DNA of 53,002 nucleotides from an uncultured Eubacteriales bacterium. GTDB lineage: Bacteria > Bacillota > Clostridia > Lachnospirales > CAG-274. The position numbers were made by a program, and so were the translations under genes. The stretch lies in the NCBI GenBank assembly GCA_902496345.1, contig CABVAP010000003.1, positions 1 to 53,002 on the forward strand, read 5' to 3'. Positions within the stretch are counted from its first letter, which is position 1; each line of letters begins with the position of its first letter. A model generated the notes under the pieces. The model was given only the letters and a program-made list of their open reading frames with translations. It was not told the DNA's origin and made no database searches. This document shows positions 7,732 to 16,194 of the stretch, piece by piece.

Positions 7732-10700
7732 TTATACTATTATTTCGTACATATTATCTAAAAACTTAACCCCTTTTTCAGAATTTTTTTCAAAAACTTT
7801 TTCATCGGTGATTTCTCTAGGTTTTTCCTCACCAATTTTTATATTTCGAACATTAAATCCAGAAGAGGATAGCATATTTTTAAGTTCAAAGCTGTATTCA
7901 GAGAGAGCCTCTGCACCGTCATTATATTCAGAGTTCAATTCAAGGGAAACATCATTTCCATTTTTATCCATATAAACTTGAATAACACCAAGGCTTTCTG
8001 TTTCGAATGACATAAACGTTTTGTTGCTGTCGTTTATACCATTTTCAGAAACATACATATTCAAATTAACGATGTTACCCTCGCTCATACGAACAGGAAG
8101 CTGAAAGAATCCACTGTCACTCTTATTCACTTGATTTTGAATAGTAAGGGATTTTTTAATATTTGACGCTTGTTTAAGTAGTAAGTTAATTTCATCAACA
8201 CTAGCTATTTCTGTAATTTTACTGAAAGCATTGTCAACGTCATCAATAATTTCACCAACGACTTCATCAGGAGTTTTGCCGTTTTTAAGTTCTTCAAGTT
8301 GAGCCGATGATATTTTGCTACCAAAATCAATTTTATTGTTTTTAGACTCTTTCTCAAACTTTTCAAGGTCTTTACCAGGTTTAAAAGGATTTTTAACAAG
8401 TCCAGCAGCAGCCGTAAAGTTTGACATAGTCAAAGGAATATTGTTTTTATTAATCCAAGAGATAACGTTAGTAGGCGAATTACTAATCTGTTTTATTTGC
8501 TCAAAGACTTCTGAAACTTTTTCCTTGTTAAAGTCAATATTCGTATTAGTAGCTTTAGCCTTTTTCAAGTTTTTAAGAACTTTTTCGATGTTATCTTCAG
8601 AAAGATTTAAACCACCTGTTTTAACAAGTTCAGTTACTTTTGCAGGTTCAGCCATTTTCACAATTTCCTTAAAAATCATTTCAGAATATTCTTTTTCTTC
8701 TGTAGCAACAAAAGATTTTTGGAGTCCAAATTGATTTTCATTTTGAATATTGTTGTCAGAAAATTCATTGACATTGTTTTGGCGTGCTTGAGGTGTAGCG
8801 TTAACAGCACGTTGTATAGAAGCCCTAATATTTTTTTCAGGGACAACAACATCTTCAACTGTACCAAAATTGTCATTTACCTCAACATCAAAATCTTGTT
8901 TACTCTTCGTTTTTTCAAATACCTTAGACGCCTCCATTAAGTTTCCAAGGGTAAGCTCAACATTATTTTTAATAGCTGTACCGATAGCAGCACTACTATG
9001 TTTAGAAACCATATCAAGCATACGATATACAGAAACAACAGCTTCTTTTTCAGTATTAGAAATCTGGTTATTTTCAACAACCTTTAAAATATTTTCAGCA
9101 ATTTGAGATTTTGAATCTTGAGAATATTCATCATCAAATTTGTCTATGTAAGATATAACGTCATCAATATTCATATCGACAGGATTAAGACCGTCTTTAA
9201 TCATTTCAGCAGCAACAATCGGGTGTAAATTGTTGTAAGTTTTTGAAACTTTAAAATTAATTTCTTTAGTTTGTAAAATATTGTCGCTAGTTATATCCAT
9301 ATCATTAAGTGACAATATCTTTGCAGCGTCAATATTATCATCAGTAACAGTAATGTCGTTAAGTTCAAGCACGTGAGCCAATTGGTCTGAAACGGCAGCG
9401 AATGTATCCCCAAACTTTTGGCTTGGAACAGTCGCAAAAGCATCAAATGTATCGATAATTTTATCCATTTTAGCATTAACAGCAGAATTAATACCGTCAA
9501 TAGTAAAATCAGTATCGTGAGTAATAATTTCACGATAAACATTATCAGAATATCTAGGTGCAAGCGTTTCAACTTTGTCATAAAGTTCTGTCATCTTCTG
9601 AACATTTTCATCAGAAACCTCTGCACCAACTATATTAAGATTACTTTTGTAAACTTCCGTTTCAAGTTCTTTAAGCTGTTCAACAGCCTCTTTAATAGGC
9701 ATAACATTAATATCAAGCCCCTTACCGGCAAGCCTTAAAGCTGACTCTGTAGTAAGTTTAAGTTGAATTTCTGCAAGCTGTCTTTTTGCAGTAACAACTT
9801 CAGGAGTAAGATTTTGGTCGTTTTTGTATTTAGTATTATCTGTTTTAGTAGTATCTACCCTATTTTCTAATGCAATAGAATTATCTTTAACATCAACATT
9901 TTTTACTTCTGAACTTTGTTTACTTTCAATATCTTGAATATCCTTGTCAACTTCTGTTTTAAGATTTTCAAGTGTCAAAATATCATTTTTATCCAAAACA
10001 GTTTTTATTGTATCTGTGTTAATCTTAGGGATAACTTTTATAATTTCTTGATAATCTTCAAATAATTTTTGAGGTTCTTTTACCTCTACATCTTTTGATG
10101 AATTAAATAAGTCAACTTCGTCTGATTTTTTATCAAGTTTTATATTTTTAGCAGCTTCAAAGGCAACCTTATCCAAATCAATACTGTTTTCTATGTCTTT
10201 CAACATAGCAACTTTTTCGATATTTTCCTTAGTTATAGGAATATCATTTTCAATAAATGTTTTTGCAACGTCAATATTTTCCTTAGTTTGTTCAATGCCC
10301 TCACGTTTAAATAGCTTTAAAACCTCCGGTTTAAGCTGTTCCCATTGTTTTTCTGGCATAGTATCTTTAGCCAAAACATCACTTTTAGAGGTATGCTCAG
10401 CAATATAGATATTTTTGATTGTAATATCCTTATCATTTTTAATAAGATTAAAAATTGTTTTATCGTCTAATGTGTCAATTTTTTCAGCTTTAGAGTATGC
10501 TGATGCAACAACTTCAACATTTTTTTCGTTAATAGGCACATCGGCCTTTATAATATTTTTAATAACCTCTTGCATATCATCATCAGATAACTGGTATTTT
10601 TTCTGAATTTTTTTAATGTCAACTCTTTGATTATTCTGGTTATTATAATCATATTTCTGTTCTACATTATTTTTACTAGAAACCTCATTTTGAGAATTGT

Positions 10701-12516
10701 CCTCTTTAGAATTATTGTCTTTAGAGTTGTATTCAAAATTCTTTTCATTAGACTTGACATCAGATGTTATATTTTTATCAACTGAACTATAAGAACTATC
10801 CTCGTTCTTGGATACTTGGCTAGTAACCTCTTTCCTTTGGCTACTTTCTTCTCTGTTTACTCGGCTAGTAACTTCGTTTTTTAAGCTTGTTTCTGTTCTG
10901 TCCACTCTGCTACTAACTTCGTTTTTAGAGCTTGTTTCTGTTCTTCCTACTCTGTTACTAACTTCGTTTCTTGAACTGTTGTCTGTTCTATCCACTTTAT
11001 CACTAACTTCATTTTTAGAACTATTTTCGTTTCTATCTACTCTGTCGCTAACTTCATTTTTAGAACTATTTTCGTTTCTATCTACTCTGTCGCTAACTTC
11101 ATTTTTAGAACTATTTTCGTTTCTATCTACTCGGTCACTAACTTCATTTTTAGAACTATTTTCGTTTCTATCTACTCGGCCATTAACTTCGTTTTTAGAG
11201 TTCGTTTCTGTTCTGTCCACTCTGTCATTAACTTCGTTTTTAGAATTGTTGTCCGTTCTATCTACTCGGTTATTAACTCCATTTTTAGAACTATTATTTG
11301 TTCTATCATTTTTGTCACTAACTTCATTTTTAGAACTATTTTCGTTTCTATCTACTCTGTCACTAACTTCATTTTTAGAACTATTTTCGTTTCTATCTAC
11401 TCTATCACTAACTTCATTTTTAGAGCTGTTTTCGTTTCTATCTACTCGGTTATTAACTCCATTTTCAAAACTATTTTCGTTTCTATCTACTCGATTATCA
11501 ACTCCATTTTCAAAACTATTATTTGTTCTATCATTTTTGTTACTAACTTCATTTCTTGAACTGTTGTCTGTTCTATCTACTCGGTCACTAACTTCACTCC
11601 TTGAACCTGTATATGTCCTGTCAATTGCATAATTAACATTGCTTCTAGAACTGTTATCGTTTCTATTCAATCTGTCACTGACTTCATTTCTTGAACTGTT
11701 GTCCGTTCTATTTACTCTATTACTAACTTCACTCCTAGAACTCGTTTCCGTTCTATCTACTCGGCTACCAGCCTCATCTTTAGAGCTATCATCAATATAT
11801 TTTTTAGCAACAGCATCTGCCTTTTCATCATCAACATAGGCAAAATCTGGATTTTCACCCACTTCTGTATCAAAAAGCAAGTCATTATTTTTTATTTCAA
11901 AAACAAATTTAGATAACACATCTGGTGATAATTTTCCAGTATCTATACCACTTGCTTCAATTTTACCGATAATATCTTCATCAGCATTTTTAACGATATA
12001 ATCGATATTCTTTTTTATTTCTGCCAAAGATTTAATATTTTCAGCCTGAACAGCGACATTGTTTTCGTTTAAAAATCTAGCATAAGTAGCATTTTCCTTT
12101 GTGTAAGCCACGTTTATTTTTGATAACAACGTACGATAATCAGCAGAAACCGTTTTATATGTCAAATCAACATTTTGAGTTCCACTATCTAAATTTGAAC
12201 CTGTTTTCTCAGAAACTTTGTTATCAACTTGTTTAATAACAAGCTTACCACCATTATTTTCTTTTATTTCAACAGATATTTTTTGTCCAACATCAACTTT
12301 GACACTGTTTTTTTCAACAGAAATAGATTCACCGTTTTCAAACTCAAGACGAACCCTGTTTGCGTTTGAGTTATCTTCCTTAACGGTAGCCTCAGCAACT
12401 TCGCCTTCTTCAATAGAAATAGGCTTGCTATCAATATTTTCAAAATCAACATTAGTTTTTATAGGATAATCATTTGTAATATAGCTGTTATTCAATCTGG
12501 TCACCTCCGTATACAT
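7732..12516 (-). CDS. Giant FliK-like flagellar protein (DUF6240-like) with tandem repeats
   Basis: 1594 aa. About 250 N-terminal residues start MYTEVTRLNNSYITNDYPIK. They lead into twenty-two consecutive 15-residue units of type RVDRNENSSKNEVSD (about residues 252-581, nt 10774-11763). A long helical region follows (about 640-1450) with a degenerate motif of type PITKENIEKV repeated at least ten times. The last about 110 residues (FFQLPVRMSEGNIVNLNMYV, then a GVIQVYMDKNG strand pattern) resemble the C-terminal hook-length-control domain of FliK. Large FliK-like proteins of this sort occur beside flagellin genes in Clostridia, and I associate the N-terminal/helical part with DUF6240 from memory. 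A role in hook-length control or filament export is inference. It lies upstream of the 48-aa ORF and flagellin. Confidence 0.65.
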   Translation of the reverse strand: MYTEVTRLNNSYITNDYPIKTNVDFENIDSKPISIEEGEVAEATVKEDNSNANRVRLEFENGESISVEKNSVKVDVGQKISVEIKENNGGKLVIKQVDNKVSEKTGSNLDSGTQNVDLTYKTVSADYRTLLSKINVAYTKENATYARFLNENNVAVQAENIKSLAEIKKNIDYIVKNADEDIIGKIEASGIDTGKLSPDVLSKFVFEIKNNDLLFDTEVGENPDFAYVDDEKADAVAKKYIDDSSKDEAGSRVDRTETSSRSEVSNRVNRTDNSSRNEVSDRLNRNDNSSRSNVNYAIDRTYTGSRSEVSDRVDRTDNSSRNEVSNKNDRTNNSFENGVDNRVDRNENSFENGVNNRVDRNENSSKNEVSDRVDRNENSSKNEVSDRVDRNENSSKNEVSDKNDRTNNSSKNGVNNRVDRTDNNSKNEVNDRVDRTETNSKNEVNGRVDRNENSSKNEVSDRVDRNENSSKNEVSDRVDRNENSSKNEVSDRVDRNENSSKNEVSDKVDRTDNSSRNEVSNRVGRTETSSKNEVSSRVDRTETSLKNEVTSRVNREESSQRKEVTSQVSKNEDSSYSSVDKNITSDVKSNEKNFEYNSKDNNSKEDNSQNEVSSKNNVEQKYDYNNQNNQRVDIKKIQKKYQLSDDDMQEVIKNIIKADVPINEKNVEVVASAYSKAEKIDTLDDKTIFNLIKNDKDITIKNIYIAEHTSKSDVLAKDTMPEKQWEQLKPEVLKLFKREGIEQTKENIDVAKTFIENDIPITKENIEKVAMLKDIENSIDLDKVAFEAAKNIKLDKKSDEVDLFNSSKDVEVKEPQKLFEDYQEIIKVIPKINTDTIKTVLDKNDILTLENLKTEVDKDIQDIESKQSSEVKNVDVKDNSIALENRVDTTKTDNTKYKNDQNLTPEVVTAKRQLAEIQLKLTTESALRLAGKGLDINVMPIKEAVEQLKELETEVYKSNLNIVGAEVSDENVQKMTELYDKVETLAPRYSDNVYREIITHDTDFTIDGINSAVNAKMDKIIDTFDAFATVPSQKFGDTFAAVSDQLAHVLELNDITVTDDNIDAAKILSLNDMDITSDNILQTKEINFKVSKTYNNLHPIVAAEMIKDGLNPVDMNIDDVISYIDKFDDEYSQDSKSQIAENILKVVENNQISNTEKEAVVSVYRMLDMVSKHSSAAIGTAIKNNVELTLGNLMEASKVFEKTKSKQDFDVEVNDNFGTVEDVVVPEKNIRASIQRAVNATPQARQNNVNEFSDNNIQNENQFGLQKSFVATEEKEYSEMIFKEIVKMAEPAKVTELVKTGGLNLSEDNIEKVLKNLKKAKATNTNIDFNKEKVSEVFEQIKQISNSPTNVISWINKNNIPLTMSNFTAAAGLVKNPFKPGKDLEKFEKESKNNKIDFGSKISSAQLEELKNGKTPDEVVGEIIDDVDNAFSKITEIASVDEINLLLKQASNIKKSLTIQNQVNKSDSGFFQLPVRMSEGNIVNLNMYVSENGINDSNKTFMSFETESLGVIQVYMDKNGNDVSLELNSEYNDGAEALSEYSFELKNMLSSSGFNVRNIKIGEEKPREITDEKVFEKNSEKGVKFLDNMYEIIV
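10774..11763 (-). repeat. 45-bp coding minisatellite, 22 tandem units
   Basis: Twenty-two head-to-tail 45-bp units, exactly 990 bp, encode 15-residue blocks. At the protein level seven units are the identical block RVDRNENSSKNEVSD (three consecutive, then four consecutive). The outer units diverge (RVNREESSQRKEVTS, AIDRTYTGSRSEVSD). Groups of near-identical units flanked by KNDRTNNS-type units suggest recent unequal duplication inside the array. The peptide is highly charged and polar and is predicted to be disordered. Confidence 0.95.
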
Positions 12517-12566
12517 TCAAAAAAGAATGTATATCCATTTTCATTTATTCGTTTGTCATATAGTAT

Positions 12567-12592
12567 ATATCGACATTTTAAAAAATTAATTA
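12567..12592 (-). promoter_or_regulatory. Weak candidate sigma-D (flagellar) promoter
   Basis: On the minus strand TCGATAT (12573-12567) resembles the sigma-28 -10 element CCGATAT; 15 nt further upstream is TAAT (12592-12589), a partial match to TAAA. It sits about 50 nt upstream of the FliK-like gene, overlapping the end of the preceding gene. Suggestive only. Confidence 0.25.
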
Positions 12593-13341
12593 ACACCATT
12601 TAAAAATTCAGGCATATATTTTCTAAATTTCTTAGGCAACATTTGATTTTGCAATTTAATGTTTCGCCTGTTTTCGATAGCGATAGCAGAGAAAAATTCT
12701 TTCCATAAATTTTGCCAAAGCTCCTCATCGTCAGAATTAGATATGTTAAGTTCATCAACATCATTAAGTATAATAAATTCACCGTTTGCATATATAGCAC
12801 ATTTTTTTCGTTTAACGTCATTTATAATCCATTTTTCATTTTTAAACCTGTCGGCAAAATGAACTGCAACAACTTCAATAACATCGTTGTCCGGTGCAAT
12901 TTTAGAATATAAAACTTTTTCTTTAGTTTCAGAAAATCGCATAAATCCTGTAAGTAAATGAGCCTCTTGAGCGACTGTTCGCCTTGCCTTTAAAACATTT
13001 AAAACATAGTCATAACTTTTATAATTGTCAACACTTTGTCCAACTTTAAAACCAAGCCTAATATATTTCAAAATATCAGTAAACCTATTTTCATTAGTCC
13101 CAAGAAAAGCAAAGTTAATATTTTCAAAGGCTACTTTAGAAATTTTATTTTTTATTCCATTGGCGACCCTTTCAGCCTTTGTAAAGTCTGCTTCTATTTT
13201 CTGATATTCATATAATAGACTTTCTTGTATCATAAATTCATCTTGTATTTTGCAATCAAAATTTTTTTTAGAAAAACACTCAAATACAACTGAAAAAAAT
13301 CCAAAAAATGTCCCATCAAAAACATATATTTTATCATTCAT
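12586..13341 (-). CDS. DUF4130 / TIGR03915 'probable DNA metabolism' protein
   Basis: 251 aa. It starts MNDKIYVFDGTFFGFFSVVF, the typical opening of this family, whose members are usually encoded next to a radical-SAM protein (TIGR03916) and in other lineages are fused to uracil-DNA glycosylase. Other family-like blocks are ARRTVAQEAHLLTGFMRFSE (about 117-136) and HFADRF, followed by the C-terminal NRRNIKLQNQMLPKKFRKYMPE. A role in nucleic acid repair or modification is inferred from known partners, not shown. Here no radical-SAM partner is adjacent: neighbours are the FliK-like gene and a MATE exporter. The ribosome binding site TAGGAG lies at about 13349-13354. Confidence 0.75.
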   Translation of the reverse strand: MNDKIYVFDGTFFGFFSVVFECFSKKNFDCKIQDEFMIQESLLYEYQKIEADFTKAERVANGIKNKISKVAFENINFAFLGTNENRFTDILKYIRLGFKVGQSVDNYKSYDYVLNVLKARRTVAQEAHLLTGFMRFSETKEKVLYSKIAPDNDVIEVVAVHFADRFKNEKWIINDVKRKKCAIYANGEFIILNDVDELNISNSDDEELWQNLWKEFFSAIAIENRRNIKLQNQMLPKKFRKYMPEFLNGVN

Positions 13342-13402
13342 AAATAACTCCTATAAATAAAATAACGTTATATATCGCCAATATAACAACAGTTATATAA
13401 AT

Positions 13403-14740
13403 TTAATTTATAAATTTCTTTTTCCAATCTCCTTTGAGATAGAACATATAAGAGAGAACAACAGCAATAGACCAACCAACAGGCCAAGCAAGCCAAATTC
13501 CCTCTGCCCCAAAAGGAATAGAGAGTATAAAAGCAAGTATAACTCTTAAAAGGAAATCCGTAAGGGTTGAAATCATAAATTGAAGCATTAGCCCTGCACC
13601 ACGCAAAATACCATCAGAAACAAATTTAATAGCAATAACAGGATAAAAAGGTGATGTAATTAATAAAAATTTAGAGCCTTCATCAATAATTTGATAATAA
13701 TTTTCATCAGTAGAATTAATAAATATACCAATCATTTCATCAGCGAACCAAACAAAACATATTATAAAAGGAATAGATACAATCCATAACATAATTGTAC
13801 CAGATTTAAAGCACTTTTTAACTCTGTCAATTTTGCCAGCGCCAAGATTTTGAGCAGCAAAACTAGATATTGCATTACCAAGAGTTGTAAGTGAAGTTAT
13901 AGAGAAAGTATTTAGTTTAATTGCTGCCGTATATCCGGCAATAACGTTTGAACCGAAGCTATTAACTTTGTTTTGAATAAAGAGGTTTCCTATGGATATA
14001 ACACTTTGTTGTATGATACTAGGTATAGCAACGTAAGAAATTTTAGCAAGCATAGCAAAAGAGAATTTTTTATATTTGTCACATTTAACATTAGTAATTC
14101 CTTTTAATAATATAACTAAAGATACAATAGAGCAAATCCCTTGTGCAATAAATGTTGCCCAAGCAACACCTGCAACACCAAAGTTAAATTGAATAACAAA
14201 AACAAGGTCAAGTATAATGTTTAGTATAGAAGACACAATCAAAAGATATAAAGGTGTTTTAGAATTTCCAAGTGCGACAAAAATACCATTACATATATTG
14301 TATAAAAATAAAAAGAACATACCAAGTATGTAAATCGAAAGATATAAGGAAGCTCCCTCCATAAGTTCATAAGGTGTATCTAATATTTCGAGCATATAGT
14401 CACAAGAGAAAAGACCAACAATAGTAATAATAAAGCTAAGGATAGTTGTCGTTATTATAGAAGTAAATATAGCTGTTTTCATTTTTTCAAAATGTTTACC
14501 ACCAAAAAGTTGAGATATAATTACCGATGCACCTATGTTTATACCTGTTGCGATAGCCATAAAAATCATAGTAATAGGATATGACGCACCTATAGCAGCT
14601 AAGGCATTAGAATTAACATATTTGCCAGCTATAACCGTATCTGCTATGTTGTAAATTTGTTGAAATATAACGCTTATAAACATAGGTATAGAAAATTTCC
14701 ATAAAATTTTAGTTGTCGAACCTTCCGTCATATTTGTCAT
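13403..14740 (-). CDS. MATE-family multidrug/cation exporter
   Basis: 445 aa, about 12 predicted membrane spans. The N-terminus MTNMTEGSTTKILWKFSIPM is followed by FQQIYNIADTVIAGKYVNSN and AAIGASYPITMIFMAIATG. This 'P-x-x-x-x-x-x-x-x-Y-N-x-x-D-x-x-x-A/G' pattern is characteristic of MATE proteins of the DinF/NorM superfamily. These export drugs or metabolites in exchange for Na+ or H+; the substrate cannot be predicted. AGAGGG upstream favours the first ATG over the one at codon 4. It appears to be a single gene, 61 nt upstream of the DUF4130 start. Confidence 0.9.
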   Translation of the reverse strand: MTNMTEGSTTKILWKFSIPMFISVIFQQIYNIADTVIAGKYVNSNALAAIGASYPITMIFMAIATGINIGASVIISQLFGGKHFEKMKTAIFTSIITTTILSFIITIVGLFSCDYMLEILDTPYELMEGASLYLSIYILGMFFLFLYNICNGIFVALGNSKTPLYLLIVSSILNIILDLVFVIQFNFGVAGVAWATFIAQGICSIVSLVILLKGITNVKCDKYKKFSFAMLAKISYVAIPSIIQQSVISIGNLFIQNKVNSFGSNVIAGYTAAIKLNTFSITSLTTLGNAISSFAAQNLGAGKIDRVKKCFKSGTIMLWIVSIPFIICFVWFADEMIGIFINSTDENYYQIIDEGSKFLLITSPFYPVIAIKFVSDGILRGAGLMLQFMISTLTDFLLRVILAFILSIPFGAEGIWLAWPVGWSIAVVLSYMFYLKGDWKKKFIN

Positions 14741-14777
14741 TACGAAACCCTCTTTTCAAATATAATATAAAACAATG

Positions 14778-14850
14778 GGCTGTCACACAAAAATCAATTA
14801 TAAAGCCTTTTTATAATCAAAAGGGCTTTAAGATTTTTAGTGCAACAGCC
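14778..14850 (-). terminator. Long terminator hairpin downstream of the AI-2E-family gene
   Basis: Outer arms GGCTGT / ACAGCC plus AAAAATC / GATTTTT enclose an inner hairpin AAAGCC / GGGCTTT. On the minus strand it lies directly after the permease gene and is followed by a short T-rich tail. It shares the GGGCTGTC terminal sequence with other terminators here. Confidence 0.65.
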
Positions 14851-14873
14851 ACCAAAATAAATAATTATTCAAA

Positions 14874-16169
14874 TTATTCTATCGTTGTAAGTTTGCTTTC
14901 TCTTCTGTTTTTCTGTCTAGCATAAAATCTTTCGGCAAAAAGTTTTATAGTAGCAAAAACAGGCACAGCAAGGACCATTCCCCAAAGTCCAAAGAGTTCA
15001 GCAGAAACGGTCAAAGCGATAATAACAAGAACAGGACTCAACTTAACATTTTCCCCAACAACTTTAGGGCCAATAACAACTCCGTCAAGCTGTTGCAAAA
15101 TTAATATTATTATTGCAGCATAAAGAGCCTTAATAGGCGTACCACTCAATAACGTAACAAAAACAGCAAGAACAAATGCAACGAACGCACCAAAATAAGG
15201 AATAACATTAGCAAATCCTGATACGATACCAATTATAATAGCAAAATCAACATCAACAATACTAAGACCAACACTTATAAGTATTGACATAATAGAAGCA
15301 TCGATAACTTGCCCTCTGATGTATCCAGAGAATACAGCATCAACATCACCAATAGCATTTAGTAACATTCGGCTAAATCTGTTAGGGGTAAAAGTTTTAA
15401 ATATTTCAGAAAATTTATGTTTAATAACTTCTTTATCTCTAAGGAAATAAAAAGCAATTACAAATCCAATAAGTACATTCAAAAATCCTGTACCGAAAGA
15501 ATAAATAAAATCAACCATACCGTTACCGATGTTTGAAACAAATTTAGTAAATTCGCTTGTAAATGAATGAATATATTTTTCAGCATACTCAAATACTCCA
15601 TAATCTTTCATCTTTGTTTCAAGATTAGCATAAGTTTTTGAAAAATCATTAAATGTATCATTTACAAAATTTATTGTACTATCAATAACATCATTACCCT
15701 CTGTATTATTAATTTCACCAACAATATAATTAACAAAAATGTAAAGTATAAAAATTATAACTAAAAATGTAATAACGGTTCCGGCCGTTCTTTTTTTATA
15801 TATAATCTTATTTTTAGCATTATTTTCTTTTTTACGATTTTTAACTCTGGATTTAAGTATAAAATCTTTAATTTTTTTGTTATTCTTAATTTTAGGCAAA
15901 ATATACCTGTTTGAGATGTAGTCATATTTGTTTTGAAACATATCAACAACAGGGTCAAGTATATATGATATTACAAACGCAATAACAAGTACAGCACCAA
16001 CAGAAAATAACCAATCAAAGAAATTTCCAACGTGCATAAATATTTGGTCTAAATTAGTAACCGTGTAGGCCAAAAAATCAACACAATATTTAAGTGCATA
16101 TATAATAATAACTGTCACAACGACGTGAAAAGCAATTTTAATATAATTTTTATCCCAAGGTAGTTTCAT
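14874..16169 (-). CDS. AI-2E family (PerM/YtvI-like) membrane permease
   Basis: 431 aa. Two N-terminal membrane spans and a third at about 130 (VITFLVIIFILYIFVNYIVG) flank a lysine-rich cytoplasmic loop (about 95-125). A large extracytoplasmic segment follows, then a C-terminal bundle of spans. Family motifs include PNRFSRMLLNAIGDVDAVFSG, YIRGQ and ANVIPYFGAF, then DGVVIGPKVVGENVKLSP and the final FGLWGMVLAVPVFATIKL block. Members transport small molecules or Na+/Li+ with H+; despite the name, autoinducer export is shown for few. A single gene with ribosome binding site AGGTGAT, it ends at the hairpin at 14.8 kb. Confidence 0.88.
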   Translation of the reverse strand: MKLPWDKNYIKIAFHVVVTVIIIYALKYCVDFLAYTVTNLDQIFMHVGNFFDWLFSVGAVLVIAFVISYILDPVVDMFQNKYDYISNRYILPKIKNNKKIKDFILKSRVKNRKKENNAKNKIIYKKRTAGTVITFLVIIFILYIFVNYIVGEINNTEGNDVIDSTINFVNDTFNDFSKTYANLETKMKDYGVFEYAEKYIHSFTSEFTKFVSNIGNGMVDFIYSFGTGFLNVLIGFVIAFYFLRDKEVIKHKFSEIFKTFTPNRFSRMLLNAIGDVDAVFSGYIRGQVIDASIMSILISVGLSIVDVDFAIIIGIVSGFANVIPYFGAFVAFVLAVFVTLLSGTPIKALYAAIIILILQQLDGVVIGPKVVGENVKLSPVLVIIALTVSAELFGLWGMVLAVPVFATIKLFAERFYARQKNRRESKLTTIE

Positions 16170-16194
16170 AGAATCACCTACACTTTTATCCGAA

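Noticed and set aside
10808..11632. A 274-codon open frame on the plus strand with LTSFLELFSFLS-type repeats
   Set aside because: It is the mirror of the 45-bp coding minisatellite on the minus strand; a 45-bp period without stops in one frame gives a long antisense frame automatically. It has no ribosome binding site.
10774..11763. CRISPR-like repeat array
   Set aside because: Units are contiguous 45-bp coding repeats with no spacers, stay in frame with a large gene, and no cas genes are nearby.
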